Shown: piece by piece, positions 24,147 to 33,332 of the stretch
Numbering within the stretch: position 1 is the stretch's first letter
Layout: every line of letters starts with the position of its first letter
Source: GCA-2717185 sp964386465
Lineage (GTDB): Bacteria; Pseudomonadota; Alphaproteobacteria; UBA8366; GCA-2717185
Assembly (NCBI GenBank): GCA_964386465.1
Contig: CAYLTU010000007.1
Coordinates: 1 to 46,852 of the forward strand
Direction: 5' to 3'
Length of the DNA: 46,852 bases
Translations under genes and position numbers: made by a program
Notes under the pieces: model-generated
Seen by the model: the letters and a program-made list of their open reading frames with translations, nothing else
The model's database searches: none
What the model was told of the DNA's origin: nothing

Positions 24147-26967
24147 TTATGCGGGCTGTGCGTTCTCGACATAGACAGTCGCGCCGGTATCGGCGTCGTT
24201 GAAGACGGTGTAACCTTCCACCACGCCATCCTCGTCGGTATCGATCGACTCCTGGCTGGTCTCCCAGTTATCGCCGACGACATTTACCGTGTCACCCGCG
24301 TCGCGCCGAACGACCAGATCGCTATCGCCGCCGGTCAGGGCGTTGGTTTCGCTCGCCGCCGCCAGCACGTCATCCAGTCCAATGGTCAGCGTGACATCCG
24401 AGCCGCCCCGGAGATCGAAACGCTCAATGTTCTCGATCCTGTTGTCGGCGACGCTGGTGAGATCGAGCGCAAAATCGACCACGATGGTATCGATATTGGC
24501 GCCACCATCGATCAACAGGAAATCGTCGTTTTCGACAATCAGCCGGTCGTCGCCGGCATCGCCGAACAGCCGGTCCGCACCATTCCCCGCGTCGAGAAGG
24601 TCACCGCCATCACCACCGAATAAATTGTCATTTCCATCTCCACCAAAGATCGAGTCGTTGCCGGTCGACCCGGTAATCGTGTCCCTCCCCGAACCGCCCT
24701 CGATACGGGAAATGTTCGTCAAAATTGTCTCGCTAAAATCGAGCGAACTGCGAAAAATATCGCTCTGGATCACATTTTCACCGCCGCCGCCATCAATTTC
24801 TTCGACCGTATCTTCACCAAAATACGAGGAGAAACCAATCACGTCGTCGCCGTCGCCACCAATTACCTGGTCGAAACCTGAACCGCCAGACAAGCGATCA
24901 AAGCCGTCATCCGCCCCGAAAACCAAAAAAACGTCATCACCGGCATCGCCGTTCAAAAGGTCGTTCCCGCCACCACCGACCATCGTGTCGGCGCCAGACG
25001 ACCCTATAATCGTGTCAACACCCGTGCCGCCTTCTATCCGCGCAATGTTCGCCAGCACGGTCTCGCTAAAATCAAGCGAACTGCGAAATATGTTGCCCCG
25101 GATCACATTTTCACCGCCGCCGCCATCAATTTCTTCGACCGTATCTTCGCCAAAAAACGTGGAGAAACCAATCACGTCGTCACCGTCGCCACCAATTACC
25201 TGGTCGAAACCCGAACCGCCAGACAAGCGGTCAAAGCCGTCGCCCGCCCCGTAAACCAGGAACACATCGTCGCCGCTACGGCCATCCAAACGGTCGTTCC
25301 CCATACCGCCGACGATCGTGTCGGCGCCAGTCGACCCAATAATCGTGTCAACACCCGTGCCGCCTTCTATCCGCGCAATGTTCGCCAGCACTGTTTCGCT
25401 AAAATCAAGCGAACTTCGAAAAATGTCGCCCCGGATCACATTTTCGCCACCGCCGCCATCGATGCCCTCGACCGCATCTTCGACAGTGAATCGGGAAAAA
25501 CCGATCAAATCGTCCTCTTCTCCACCGAGGATACGGTCGAACCCGCCGCCGCCGTTGACCATGTCGAAGCCGTCATTCGTGCCGGATACCAGGAATGTGT
25601 CATTCCCCTCCCCGCCGAGCAGAAGATCGTTGCCGCCGTTACCGATCAGGATATCGTCGCCGCCCTCCCCACTCAGCGTTTCGCTGCTATCCGTTCCGAT
25701 CAGGATTCCGTCCGCGTCGCCGCCGGTCTCATCTGTCGCGAGAACAAGCGTTTGCTCCGAACCGTCCTCGAATTCGAAGGTTATCGCTTCGACATTGCCG
25801 CCCGCGAAATGATCGGCGACGACGATCTGCTCGTCCCCCAAACTGACAACGAGATTGTCGCCGACGCGGGTGGTGCCGCCGAACTCGGCAAGCGACTCGC
25901 TTACACCGGTGACAACGATGCGGTCGCCATCGCCGCCGCTGTCCTCGATACGGTCCGACCCGGTCCCTAGTGTCACGCGGTAGACGTCGTCGTCATCGCC
26001 ACCACGCAGCAAATCGTCACCGGCACCGCCATCCAGCGTATCGCGGCCCGCATTGCCGTCCATCGTATCGGCGCCGTCCGCGCCGACGATGTTGTCGTCT
26101 CCTGCACCGCCGCTCAGTTCGTCGTCGCCCGCCCCACCATCGATTCCGTCGGCGCCGTCGCCGCCGTCGATACTGTCGTTGCCATCGTCGCCAAAAAGCC
26201 CGTCGTCGCCGGAGCCGCCCAAGATGACGTCGTCGCCGGCGCCGCCGGTGGCGAAATCGTCACCGTCACCCGCATCGATACTGTCGTCGCCCGCCCCACC
26301 CGCGATGCCATCATCCCCGTCGTTCCCAAGGATAACGTCCGATCCGCCGGCGCCGCTCAGCGCATCATTGCCACCGCCACCGGAAAGGCTGTTGTCGCCG
26401 TCATCGCCGCTAATCGTGTCATCGCCGGAACCACCGACGACGTTCTCGACATTGACGAACTGGTCCGTGTCGGTTTCCGCGCCGTCCGCGTCTCCGGTGA
26501 GGAGATCGATTATCAGCGGCGCGGCAGAACTGGAAAATATCAGCGTGTCGTTTCCGCTCCCGCCATCATAGCAGTCGTCGCCGCCGCCGGTTCCCGCGAT
26601 TAACACGTCGTCGCCTTCGCCGCCGTCGACCGTATCGTTTCCTTCGCCGGCTAGAATCGTGTCGTCGCCGCTGCCGCCGTCGATCGTGTCGTCGCCATCA
26701 CCGCCGTCGATCGTGTCGTTACCACCACCACCGTCGATCATGTCGTTGCCACCGCCGCCGTCGATCGTGTCGTCGCCATCACCGCCGTCGATCGTGTCGT
26801 CGCCACCGCCACCTTCCAGCGAATCGTTCCCGGCATCACCGGTCAGCGTAACGTCGACTGTACCACCCGATATCGTCGTCGCGCCGCCGCCGATGCCGCC
26901 CGAACCACTGTCATCGTCATCATCGCCAAGCTCATCGACGTCAATCTTTGGCAGCTTGATCTGTGGC
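24147..26967 (-). CDS. RTX calcium-binding repeat part of a giant surface protein (C-terminal portion)
   Basis: This frame, open from the C10 run at 26968-26977 to the stop at 24147 and containing an ATG at 26741, encodes about 930 residues. It begins with a proline stretch, an acidic linker and then more than 30 GGxGxD-type RTX nonapeptides that fold as calcium-loaded beta-rolls outside the cell. In the middle are three copies of a 111-residue module, each with FRSSLDFSET and IDGGGGENVI. The C-terminal about 100 residues are non-repetitive (VNVVGDNWETSQESID), as expected of a type I secretion signal region. No HlyB/HlyD/TolC genes are adjacent. It continues the FecR-domain frame at 26843-28123 after a frame change of +1 in the C10 tract, so both are one gene of roughly 1,325 residues. 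Confidence 0.85.
24690..25568 (-). repeat. Tandem 333-bp repeats (111-residue modules) inside the RTX gene
   Basis: Unit boundaries, judged at the Phe-Asp that opens each module, are 25568-25236, 25235-24903 and 24902 to about 24690, the last diverging early. Units 1 to 3 share long identical DNA blocks around FRSSLDFSE. Exact 333-bp spacing makes recombination-driven length change likely. Confidence 0.85.
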
Positions 26968-28123
26968 GGGGGGGGGGAGGAATGAACGGATTCGGATCTA
27001 CAATTAGCGGTGTGACTACATCGACCAGCGCACCGCCTTCACCTTCACCTTCGCCTTCACCCTCTCCACCGGCTGCCGGTGCGATATCGGACAGCGTTCC
27101 CGCTAGTTGTTCGAGATCCGGCTCGCCGCCTTCACCTTCACCGCCAGCGGCGCCTTCCGAACCCTCTTGCCCATCCGCCTCAGAACGTTTTCCGCCTTTG
27201 GTCGAATCGGGGTCGTAGTAATCGTTCGAAATGCCCCTGACGCTGCCGTAAAAGCCGTCTATCTCGCCACCGCTGAACAAAATGGCCTCCGACGGTGGGG
27301 CATTGAAACCGGTGACGAAAGTCGTCTCGTTCGCCTCGCTCAGCACGACATAGCCGGCGTCGGTGAGAACGATGATCTCGCCTTCGATGATCGTGAACTT
27401 GCTCTGCTCTCCGGCCGGCAGGACCTCGCCGGCGACCGTCGTGCCGCGGATGCCAATCGTGGCGACCGTCGTTTTCACGGTCATGTCGAGCGGGTTGATC
27501 TTGGCGATCTCGCCGCTGGAGAAAACGAACATGCCCTTGAGGATCGAGTACGACGACGAGCCTTCCTTCGTATCGGGGTCGTAGACCATCTTGTCGATCG
27601 CCAGGCGGGCATCGCCGCCCAGGGCGAACGTCGTCTTGTCGATAAACAGAATATCGACCGCCGCGCCATCGGTCGTCTCGATGACGTCACCCTGGAAGAT
27701 CGGATCGCCGGCACCTACCTCTTCCCGGACACCGCTCGTACGAACGACGAAAACCTTACCCGCGGCGCTGCTGACCTGGCCGATCGCCTCCGCAGCGCTT
27801 GTTCCAGCCTGCGCAAATTTACCGGCGGCTTCCGGCGGCGTAAACGAGTCGACGATCGTTGGCGTAATGCGACCACCTTCGGGCGTCAGCAGGTCGGGTG
27901 GCGAATCGGTTAGGAAATAATCGCGGACAACGACCGAAGTGCCATCCGGCCCGATCAGCAGCAGGTCGTCGCCTTGCTGAAGGTACTCGGCATCGCTGGC
28001 AAACCGACCGCTCGGCAGCATCACGGGCGCCTGCGCGCCGACGACGGTCGCCGATCCGGCAGCGGAAGAACTCCGGAAAACGTCCGGAACCACTTCTTCG
28101 CCATGATGCCTCGGAAGCGCCAT
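26843..28123 (-). CDS. FecR-domain N-terminal part of the RTX surface protein
   Basis: The N-terminal portion of the giant protein. There is no signal peptide, in keeping with type I secretion. Residues about 25-90 hold a short domain around GDDLLLIGPDGTSVVVRDYF. Residues about 115-260 form a FecR-like domain (GKVFVVRTSGVREEVGAGDPIFQGDVIETTDGAAVDILFIDKTTFALGGDARL, seen in pieces, then VKTTVATIGIRGTTVAGE). A Glu/Gly-rich linker follows (GEGEGEG), then NPFIPPPP. At that point the coding strand has ten C (plus-strand G10 at 26968-26977). In the given sequence the frame then leaves the protein and ends at 26843 with an unrelated tail. With 11 or 8 C it enters the acidic linker and RTX repeats. 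FecR-headed RTX proteins are large surface or adhesion proteins in alphaproteobacteria. Confidence 0.85.
   Translation of the reverse strand: MALPRHHGEEVVPDVFRSSSAAGSATVVGAQAPVMLPSGRFASDAEYLQQGDDLLLIGPDGTSVVVRDYFLTDSPPDLLTPEGGRITPTIVDSFTPPEAAGKFAQAGTSAAEAIGQVSSAAGKVFVVRTSGVREEVGAGDPIFQGDVIETTDGAAVDILFIDKTTFALGGDARLAIDKMVYDPDTKEGSSSYSILKGMFVFSSGEIAKINPLDMTVKTTVATIGIRGTTVAGEVLPAGEQSKFTIIEGEIIVLTDAGYVVLSEANETTFVTGFNAPPSEAILFSGGEIDGFYGSVRGISNDYYDPDSTKGGKRSEADGQEGSEGAAGGEGEGGEPDLEQLAGTLSDIAPAAGGEGEGEGEGEGGALVDVVTPLIVDPNPFIPPPPRHRSSCQRLTSMSLAMMTMTVVRAASAAARRRYRVVQSTLR
26968..26977. repeat. C10/G10 homopolymer in the polyproline linker, site of the frame break
   Basis: Ten C on the coding strand encode the polyproline junction of the FecR-RTX protein. 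The count of ten puts the two halves out of frame; eleven or eight joins them. Poly-C tracts of this length in surface-protein genes are classical slipped-strand phase-variation sites. They are also hard to sequence. Confidence 0.85.
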
Positions 28124-28519
28124 TACCTAGCTTCCGAACACCCTGCGGCCGTTCTCGAATTCATGCATGCTAAAAAAACCTTCCCTAACGTCTTGTATTT
28201 TAGCCAATTTTGTCGAATTTAGCGTCGACCAAATGGTGTAGTCGCTGGTGACATCAGTGAAAACTCCAGATCCGGCATTTCTATTTAAATTCAATATATT
28301 AGAAAAAAATCCGAACAGCTTATTGCGAACCGGTTGGTGCAGCTGAAAAAGACGACCGTTCCTTTCGGCATTGGCAAAGCCAACGAAATATTGTTTCGCG
28401 CGGTTTCCTACTTATTCCCCTGCTCCGGACGCACAAAGAGGCGTCCCGCATCCGCGGAACGCCCCTTCGTCGAAGATAAACTCTCTACTCGAGTTTCCGG
28501 GTCAATCCGCCAAAAAATT
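28124..28519. other. Intergenic region upstream of the RTX gene
   Basis: A 396-base gap between the start of the FecR-RTX gene and the end of the sugar-transferase gene, both on the minus strand. It is AT-richer at 28160-28330 and should hold the RTX promoter (for example TTTAAAT and AATATATT near 28284-28300). The segment at 28438-28462 has a GGCGT/ACGCC inverted repeat. No coding ORF is convincing. Confidence 0.5.
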
Positions 28520-28882
28520 CTATCGAAGCAGCGATCCAAATGAAACCTCGCCGCGTAACATATTGACCAAGCGAGGCAACAAATCCAGACGCGTTTCGCA
28601 AAGGAATGCACCCAGCTCGGTCTGCGAACCATATCCGCTTGTATTCAGTAGGTTCGTCCCGTCCGCCATACAGGTCCGGAATTCCCACAACGCGAGTAGT
28701 TCTCCATTCGCATTGCGCCGGGTATGGCGCGTAAAAACCGGACCGTGGGAGTCAAACTTGATCAACAACGCGACTGCAAGCATCACCGGCGCGAAATAAA
28801 CGAGAAATATCGCCGCAAGAACGCGGTTGCCGACCGTACCGGCAAGCCGCGAAATGTCGAGTGATTTTGTCTGCGTCGTCAT
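28520..28882 (-). CDS. Shortened bacterial sugar transferase (PF02397-like)
   Basis: A 120-residue protein that follows the order of membrane-associated phosphoglycosyl transferases but is much shorter than the usual 190 or more residues. Present are the N-terminal membrane hairpin (RVLAAIFLVYFAPVMLAVALLIK), SHGPVFTRHTRRNANGELLALWEFRT and the C-terminal LLPRLVNMLRGEVSFGSLLR. The stretch between them is compressed, and the family's conserved LDELPQL reads LDLLPRL, so the usual Asp-Glu catalytic pair appears lost, and the GPRP end is missing. It may be a non-catalytic relative affecting polysaccharide synthesis. Its position beside an RTX adhesin and DUF2336 gene hints at a surface or biofilm role, which is inference. 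Confidence 0.7.
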   Translation of the reverse strand: MTTQTKSLDISRLAGTVGNRVLAAIFLVYFAPVMLAVALLIKFDSHGPVFTRHTRRNANGELLALWEFRTCMADGTNLLNTSGYGSQTELGAFLCETRLDLLPRLVNMLRGEVSFGSLLR

Positions 28883-29218
28883 AGATCGTCCTCAATCAGT
28901 AATTCTGTCCTGTCAGCAACACCGTCCAAGCTCATCGCTCGAACATGCATAGAAAACCAGATATGCAAGCAATCGGCAGTGATTGGCGTCACATAAACCA
29001 ATTTTTTTAACCGTTCCCAAAATCGGCAACATATTCAAAATCCGACGGTTTCTCGAATAATGGAAAATAAATAAAATTTTAAATACAATATTTGATAATT
29101 TTTTTATTATTATTTTTATGTATATGACAAATTAATATATTTGACGTTTCCGTTTTTACTTTAATATAGTTCCGATTATTTCCCATTGTTGATACTGAAA
29201 TAGTGATAGATCAAAATT
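28883..29218. other. Very AT-rich intergenic region
   Basis: The 336 bases between the divergent sugar-transferase and DUF2336 genes hold no ORF. Positions 29061-29140 contain only about 7 G or C in 80 bases, in a genome otherwise near 60 percent or more GC. The run of A/T tracts suggests intrinsically bent DNA or a binding site for a nucleoid protein, plus promoters for both genes. Confidence 0.75.
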
Positions 29219-30280
29219 ATGCAGACAGAACATTTCGAACAGTTGAAAGAGATTGCCAGCGGCAGCGAGCGGCCGGAGAGTTCTGATCTTGTCACAGCGC
29301 TAGGACGCGTTTGTCTGACCCCCGACACGACGCTGGGCCAAACCGAAACGGCGCTGCTCGGCGATATTCTGCGCCGCCTTGTCCGGGACGTTGAAATGCC
29401 GGTACGCCGCGCCTTGGCCGATCAATTATCCGAACGCGACGACGCGCCGCACGACCTTATCTGTCTTCTGGCCAACGACGTCATCGACGTCGCGTACCCT
29501 CTTTTGGAAAAGAGTCCGATGCTGGGCGACCAGGACTTGGTCGGCATCGTAGCGCGGCATGCGCGGCAACACGCACTCGCGGTCTCGAGACGAGAAACTC
29601 TATCGGAGAACGTTAGCGCGGCCCTTGTCGAAACCGGCGATTCAAGTGTCGTCGTATCGCTTCTGCAGAACGACGGTGCGAAAATCTCTGCTAAAACCAT
29701 GGACGAGTTGGTTGCCGAGTCCCAATCGGTAGACGCCTATCGGACGCCACTTCTGGGCCGCAAGGACCTAAACCTCGACATGGCGATGCGCATGGCAGAT
29801 TGGGTCGGCGATTCTCTGCGCCAGTACATAGCCGAACGGTTCAATGTCGATCCGAAGAATCTCGACCGCGCGGTATCGGATGCGGTGCTGGAGGCTATCG
29901 ACGACGACATCTTCGAGAACAAATCCAATCAACCCACCCTCGATATCCAAGGAGAAGAGCCAGGCCCGAGGCTGCTTCACGCGCTGACGCACGACAATCT
30001 CACCCTGTTCAAACAGACCTTCGAGGAACTGTGCGATATCGATTCGGCCTGGGCCGAGGACTCACTTTATTGTTCCGGCGAAGCCTTGGCGATCGCGACG
30101 CGCGCGATCGGGCTCGACCAGAACGATTTCGCGCGGATCCTGTGCCATCTGCACAGCGCCGACATATTCAGCGATTTCCAGACTTCCGAATACGGCCTGC
30201 GCATGACGCAATATTTCGAGTCTATGGACGCCGACAACGCGGAACGCGTCCTCGACGGCTGGCGCCGGGCCGCAGCTTAA
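29219..30280 (+). CDS. DUF2336 domain protein
   Basis: A 353-residue, mostly helical protein. The middle (about residues 40-260) shows the DUF2336 pattern: FLxRLVRDVEMPVRRALADQLSERDDAPHDLICLLANDVIDVAYPLLEKSPMLGDQDLVGIV (in pieces), then RHARQHALAVSRRETLSENVSAALVETGDSSVVVSLLQNDGAKIS, a HEAT-like repeat arrangement. The family is largely restricted to alphaproteobacteria, and several members are tied to motility, stalk or cell-cycle signalling. This gene has no partner kinase next to it. The AT-rich region upstream likely carries its promoter. Specific function is unknown. Confidence 0.85.
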   Translation: MQTEHFEQLKEIASGSERPESSDLVTALGRVCLTPDTTLGQTETALLGDILRRLVRDVEMPVRRALADQLSERDDAPHDLICLLANDVIDVAYPLLEKSPMLGDQDLVGIVARHARQHALAVSRRETLSENVSAALVETGDSSVVVSLLQNDGAKISAKTMDELVAESQSVDAYRTPLLGRKDLNLDMAMRMADWVGDSLRQYIAERFNVDPKNLDRAVSDAVLEAIDDDIFENKSNQPTLDIQGEEPGPRLLHALTHDNLTLFKQTFEELCDIDSAWAEDSLYCSGEALAIATRAIGLDQNDFARILCHLHSADIFSDFQTSEYGLRMTQYFESMDADNAERVLDGWRRAAA

Positions 30281-30416
30281 TATAGGCGCCTGGTCCGCGC
30301 GTCCAATCGCCGCAGAGCGAAGCCCGCAGCGCTTTTCAACGCCCGACGGCTAGCATGCCCGCCCTCCCTCGCGTTAAGGTGTCGCCAATCGCACGGTTAT
30401 CCCAGGGAGGGGTCCC

Positions 30417-31652
30417 ATGGACTTCGAATTTTCCGAACGAACAAGAGAACTTCAGTTCCGCGTCCAGGCTTTCATGGACGAGCATGTCTATCCGAACGAG
30501 GGCACTTATGGCGACCAAGTCACCGACGGCGAGACCCGCTGGGCGACCGTGCCGATCCTCGAGGAATTGAAAGCCAAGGCGAAGGACGAAGGGCTTTGGA
30601 ACCTGTTCCTGCCGGAAAGCGATCTGGGCGCCGGCCTGACGAACATGGAATACGCCCCGCTCTGCGAGATCATGGGCCGTGTCAATTGGGGCCCGGAAGT
30701 CTTCAACTGCTCCGCGCCGGACACCGGCAACATGGAGACGCTGGTCCGCTACGCCTCGGAAGAGAACCAGCGCAAATGGCTCGACCCCTTGCTCGCCGGC
30801 GAGATTCGCTCCGCCTTCGCGATGACCGAACCCCGTGTGGCTTCCTCCGACGCCACCAACATCGAGACGCGCATCGAGCGCGACGGTGATGAATACGTCA
30901 TCAACGGGCGCAAATGGTGGACGTCGGGTATCGGCGACCCGCGCTGCAAGATATTGATCGTCATGGGAAAAACAGACCCCGATGCGCCGACCTACAATCA
31001 GCAGTCGATGATCCTGGTGCCGCGCGACGCAGCAGGCATCACTGTGCACCGCATGCTCAACGTGATGGGCTTCGACGATGCGCCGCACGGCCATGGCGAG
31101 GTCGAATTCGACAATGTCCGCGTACCGGCCTCCAACATGCTGCTCGGCGAGGGCCGCGGCTTCGAGATCGCGCAAGGCCGCCTCGGCCCGGGCCGCATCC
31201 ATCACTGCATGCGCATCGTCGGCGTCGCCGAACGGGCGCTTGAGCTGATGTGCAAACGCTCCATGGAGCGGGTCACCTGGGGCGTCACCCTGGCTGACCG
31301 CGGCGTCACCCAGGAGCGCATCGCCAACGCGCGCATCGAGATCGAGATGTGCCGCCTGCTGACCCTCAAGGCCGCCTACATGATGGACACGGTCGGCAAC
31401 AAGGAAGCGCGCCAGGAGATCGCCATGATCAAGGTCGCGGCGCCGAACATGGCGCTCAAGATCATCGACGAAGCGATGCAGGCGCATGGCGGCGGCGCGA
31501 TGAGCCAGGAGTTCCCGCTCGCCTTCATGTGGTCGCGCATGCGCGCGCTACGCTTCGCCGACGGCCCCGACGAGGTGCATCGCCAGCAGATCGCGCGGCT
31601 GGAGCTGCGCCGGCACAACTACAAATCGAACGCGGCGCGTATCGCGGGTTAA
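30417..31652 (+). CDS. Acyl-CoA dehydrogenase (ACAD10/11-like)
   Basis: A 411-residue flavoprotein of the acyl-CoA dehydrogenase family. The N-terminal helical domain opens with DFEFSERTRELQFRVQAFMDEHVYPNE. The FAD-binding middle includes FAMTEPRVASSDATNIET and INGRKWWTSG. The C-terminal domain ends with AMQAHGGGAMSQEFPLAFMWSRMRALRFADGPDEVHRQQIARLEL. It oxidises acyl-CoA to trans-2-enoyl-CoA, passing electrons to ETF. The long N-terminus and the MQAHGG region resemble the ACAD10/11 group, which often accompanies an aminoglycoside-phosphotransferase-like protein; one such gene is at 39251-40318. A GGGAGGGG site precedes the ATG. Confidence 0.9.
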   Translation: MDFEFSERTRELQFRVQAFMDEHVYPNEGTYGDQVTDGETRWATVPILEELKAKAKDEGLWNLFLPESDLGAGLTNMEYAPLCEIMGRVNWGPEVFNCSAPDTGNMETLVRYASEENQRKWLDPLLAGEIRSAFAMTEPRVASSDATNIETRIERDGDEYVINGRKWWTSGIGDPRCKILIVMGKTDPDAPTYNQQSMILVPRDAAGITVHRMLNVMGFDDAPHGHGEVEFDNVRVPASNMLLGEGRGFEIAQGRLGPGRIHHCMRIVGVAERALELMCKRSMERVTWGVTLADRGVTQERIANARIEIEMCRLLTLKAAYMMDTVGNKEARQEIAMIKVAAPNMALKIIDEAMQAHGGGAMSQEFPLAFMWSRMRALRFADGPDEVHRQQIARLELRRHNYKSNAARIAG

Positions 31653-31664
31653 GCCTGTGTCGAA

Positions 31665-33257
31665 TCAGCGGAAGGCGAACTCCTTGTAGCCGCCTTCCGC
31701 GACCTGACGGCCGCGCTTGCGGTAGCGGAAGGCACCGCCATTGTAGCCGAGCACGCGGGGCACGTCGCGGCCCGGGACGTTCTGGTTAACCCCGGTCTGC
31801 CAGGAGCCGATATTGTTCGACAGCAATATCTCGGACGCCTTCTCGACCATCACGCCCCATTCGTCGACCGCCTCCGGGCGCGGTTCCGCGCGCGTGTGGC
31901 CGTTGTCCCGCATGAATTTGATCATGTCGGTGATCCAATCGACGATTTCCTCGATGTTGCGGGGGATATTGCCGCGCGCGGTATGCGGTCCCAACACCAT
32001 GAACATGTTGGGAAACCCTTCGGCCTGGACGCCCAGCATGGTGCGCGGCGTAGTGATCCAGTCGTCCTTGAGCCGCCGTCCGCCGGCGCCGCGGATGTCG
32101 ATCCGGTCGTAGGGTCCGGTCACCCCGTCGAACCCGGTCGCGTAGATCATCAGGTCGAATTCATAATCCCCGTCACTGCATCGTATGCCTTTCGGCGTGA
32201 TACGTTCGATCGGCGTCTCGCTGATATCGACCAGCCGGACATTGTCCTGGTTGTAGGCCTCGAAATAGCCGCTTTCGAGCGGCAACCGGCGCAGGCCGAA
32301 ACCGTGATCCTTGGGGATCAGCTTCTCGGCGACCTTCGGATCGCGCACGCGCTGCCGGATCTTCCCGGCGACGAATTCGCTGACCAGGGCGTTGGCCTCC
32401 GCGTCGATCATCATGTCGCGGAAATTGCCCATCCAGATGCCGAACCCCGGCTCCGAATAGAGCTTCTCCCAAAACGCTTCGCGCTCTTCCGGCGGCGTCT
32501 CCAGGGTCGTGCGCGGGTCCGGGTTGTGAATGAAGCAGGCCACCGTGTTACGGCACCGCTCGAAGATCTCGGGATAGCTGGCCTTGATCTCCTCCTGCTC
32601 CTCGGGCGTGATCTTGCTGTTGTGCAGTGGGGCCGCCCAATTCGGCTTGCGCTGGAACACGGTCAGATGCCCGACCTCCCCGGCGATCTTCTGGATCGCC
32701 TGGATACCGCAGGCGCCGGTGCCGATGATACCGACCCGCTTGCCGCGCAGATCGACCGGCTCATGCGGCCATCGCGCGGTGTGGTATGCCGGTCCCTCGA
32801 AGTCGTCCCGCCCCGGAATGTTCGGCAAGGTGTAGGCCGACAGCGGCCCCAACCCCATGATCAGCAGTGGCGCGCGCTCCTGCTCGCCCGTCTCGGTCGT
32901 CACGGTCCACATGTCCGTCGCGTCGTCGAACCAGGCCGCCGTGACCTTGCTGTCGAACCGCATCTCCCGGCGAAAATCGAACTTGTCCGCGACATAATTC
33001 AGATAGCGCAGCGTATCCGGCTGGGCCGAGAAATGTTCCGGCCACTCCCATTCCTGCAGCAGTTCCTCGGAGAAGGAAAACCCGTAGGACCAGCTTTCCG
33101 AATCGAACCGCGCGCCGGGATAGCGGTTCCAGTACCAGGTGCCGCCGACATCGCTGCCGGCCTCGAACACGCGAACCTTCATGCCCAGCTCGCGGAGCCG
33201 GTACAGCTGGTACATGCCGGAAATACCGGCGCCGACGATGATGGCGTCGAAACTCAT
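31665..33257 (-). CDS. Baeyer-Villiger-type flavin monooxygenase
   Basis: A 530-residue FAD/NADPH monooxygenase. The FAD Rossmann motif GAGISG is at residues 9-14, and the NADPH motif GIIGTGACG sits in the middle. Between them is FEGPAYHTARW, an exact match to the Baeyer-Villiger fingerprint FxGxxxHxxxW. The C-terminal part contains ATGFDGVTGPYDRIDIRG and FPNMFMVLGPHTA. Such enzymes insert oxygen next to a ketone to give esters or lactones. I start at 33257, where the Rossmann fold begins behind an AGGGA site; the longer reading to 33563 runs antisense through a small gene. Substrate is unknown. Confidence 0.9.
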   Translation of the reverse strand: MSFDAIIVGAGISGMYQLYRLRELGMKVRVFEAGSDVGGTWYWNRYPGARFDSESWSYGFSFSEELLQEWEWPEHFSAQPDTLRYLNYVADKFDFRREMRFDSKVTAAWFDDATDMWTVTTETGEQERAPLLIMGLGPLSAYTLPNIPGRDDFEGPAYHTARWPHEPVDLRGKRVGIIGTGACGIQAIQKIAGEVGHLTVFQRKPNWAAPLHNSKITPEEQEEIKASYPEIFERCRNTVACFIHNPDPRTTLETPPEEREAFWEKLYSEPGFGIWMGNFRDMMIDAEANALVSEFVAGKIRQRVRDPKVAEKLIPKDHGFGLRRLPLESGYFEAYNQDNVRLVDISETPIERITPKGIRCSDGDYEFDLMIYATGFDGVTGPYDRIDIRGAGGRRLKDDWITTPRTMLGVQAEGFPNMFMVLGPHTARGNIPRNIEEIVDWITDMIKFMRDNGHTRAEPRPEAVDEWGVMVEKASEILLSNNIGSWQTGVNQNVPGRDVPRVLGYNGGAFRYRKRGRQVAEGGYKEFAFR

Positions 33258-33332
33258 GGGGCGTCCCTGAAAGTCGTCTTGCCGCAATACTAAAACCCGG
33301 AAGCCCATTTTCAAAAGGGCGGGCAAATATTC

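Noticed and set aside
26659..26985. Plus-strand ORFs rich in Pro/Ser inside the RTX gene
   Set aside because: They are complements of the glycine/aspartate repeats and lack independent evidence.
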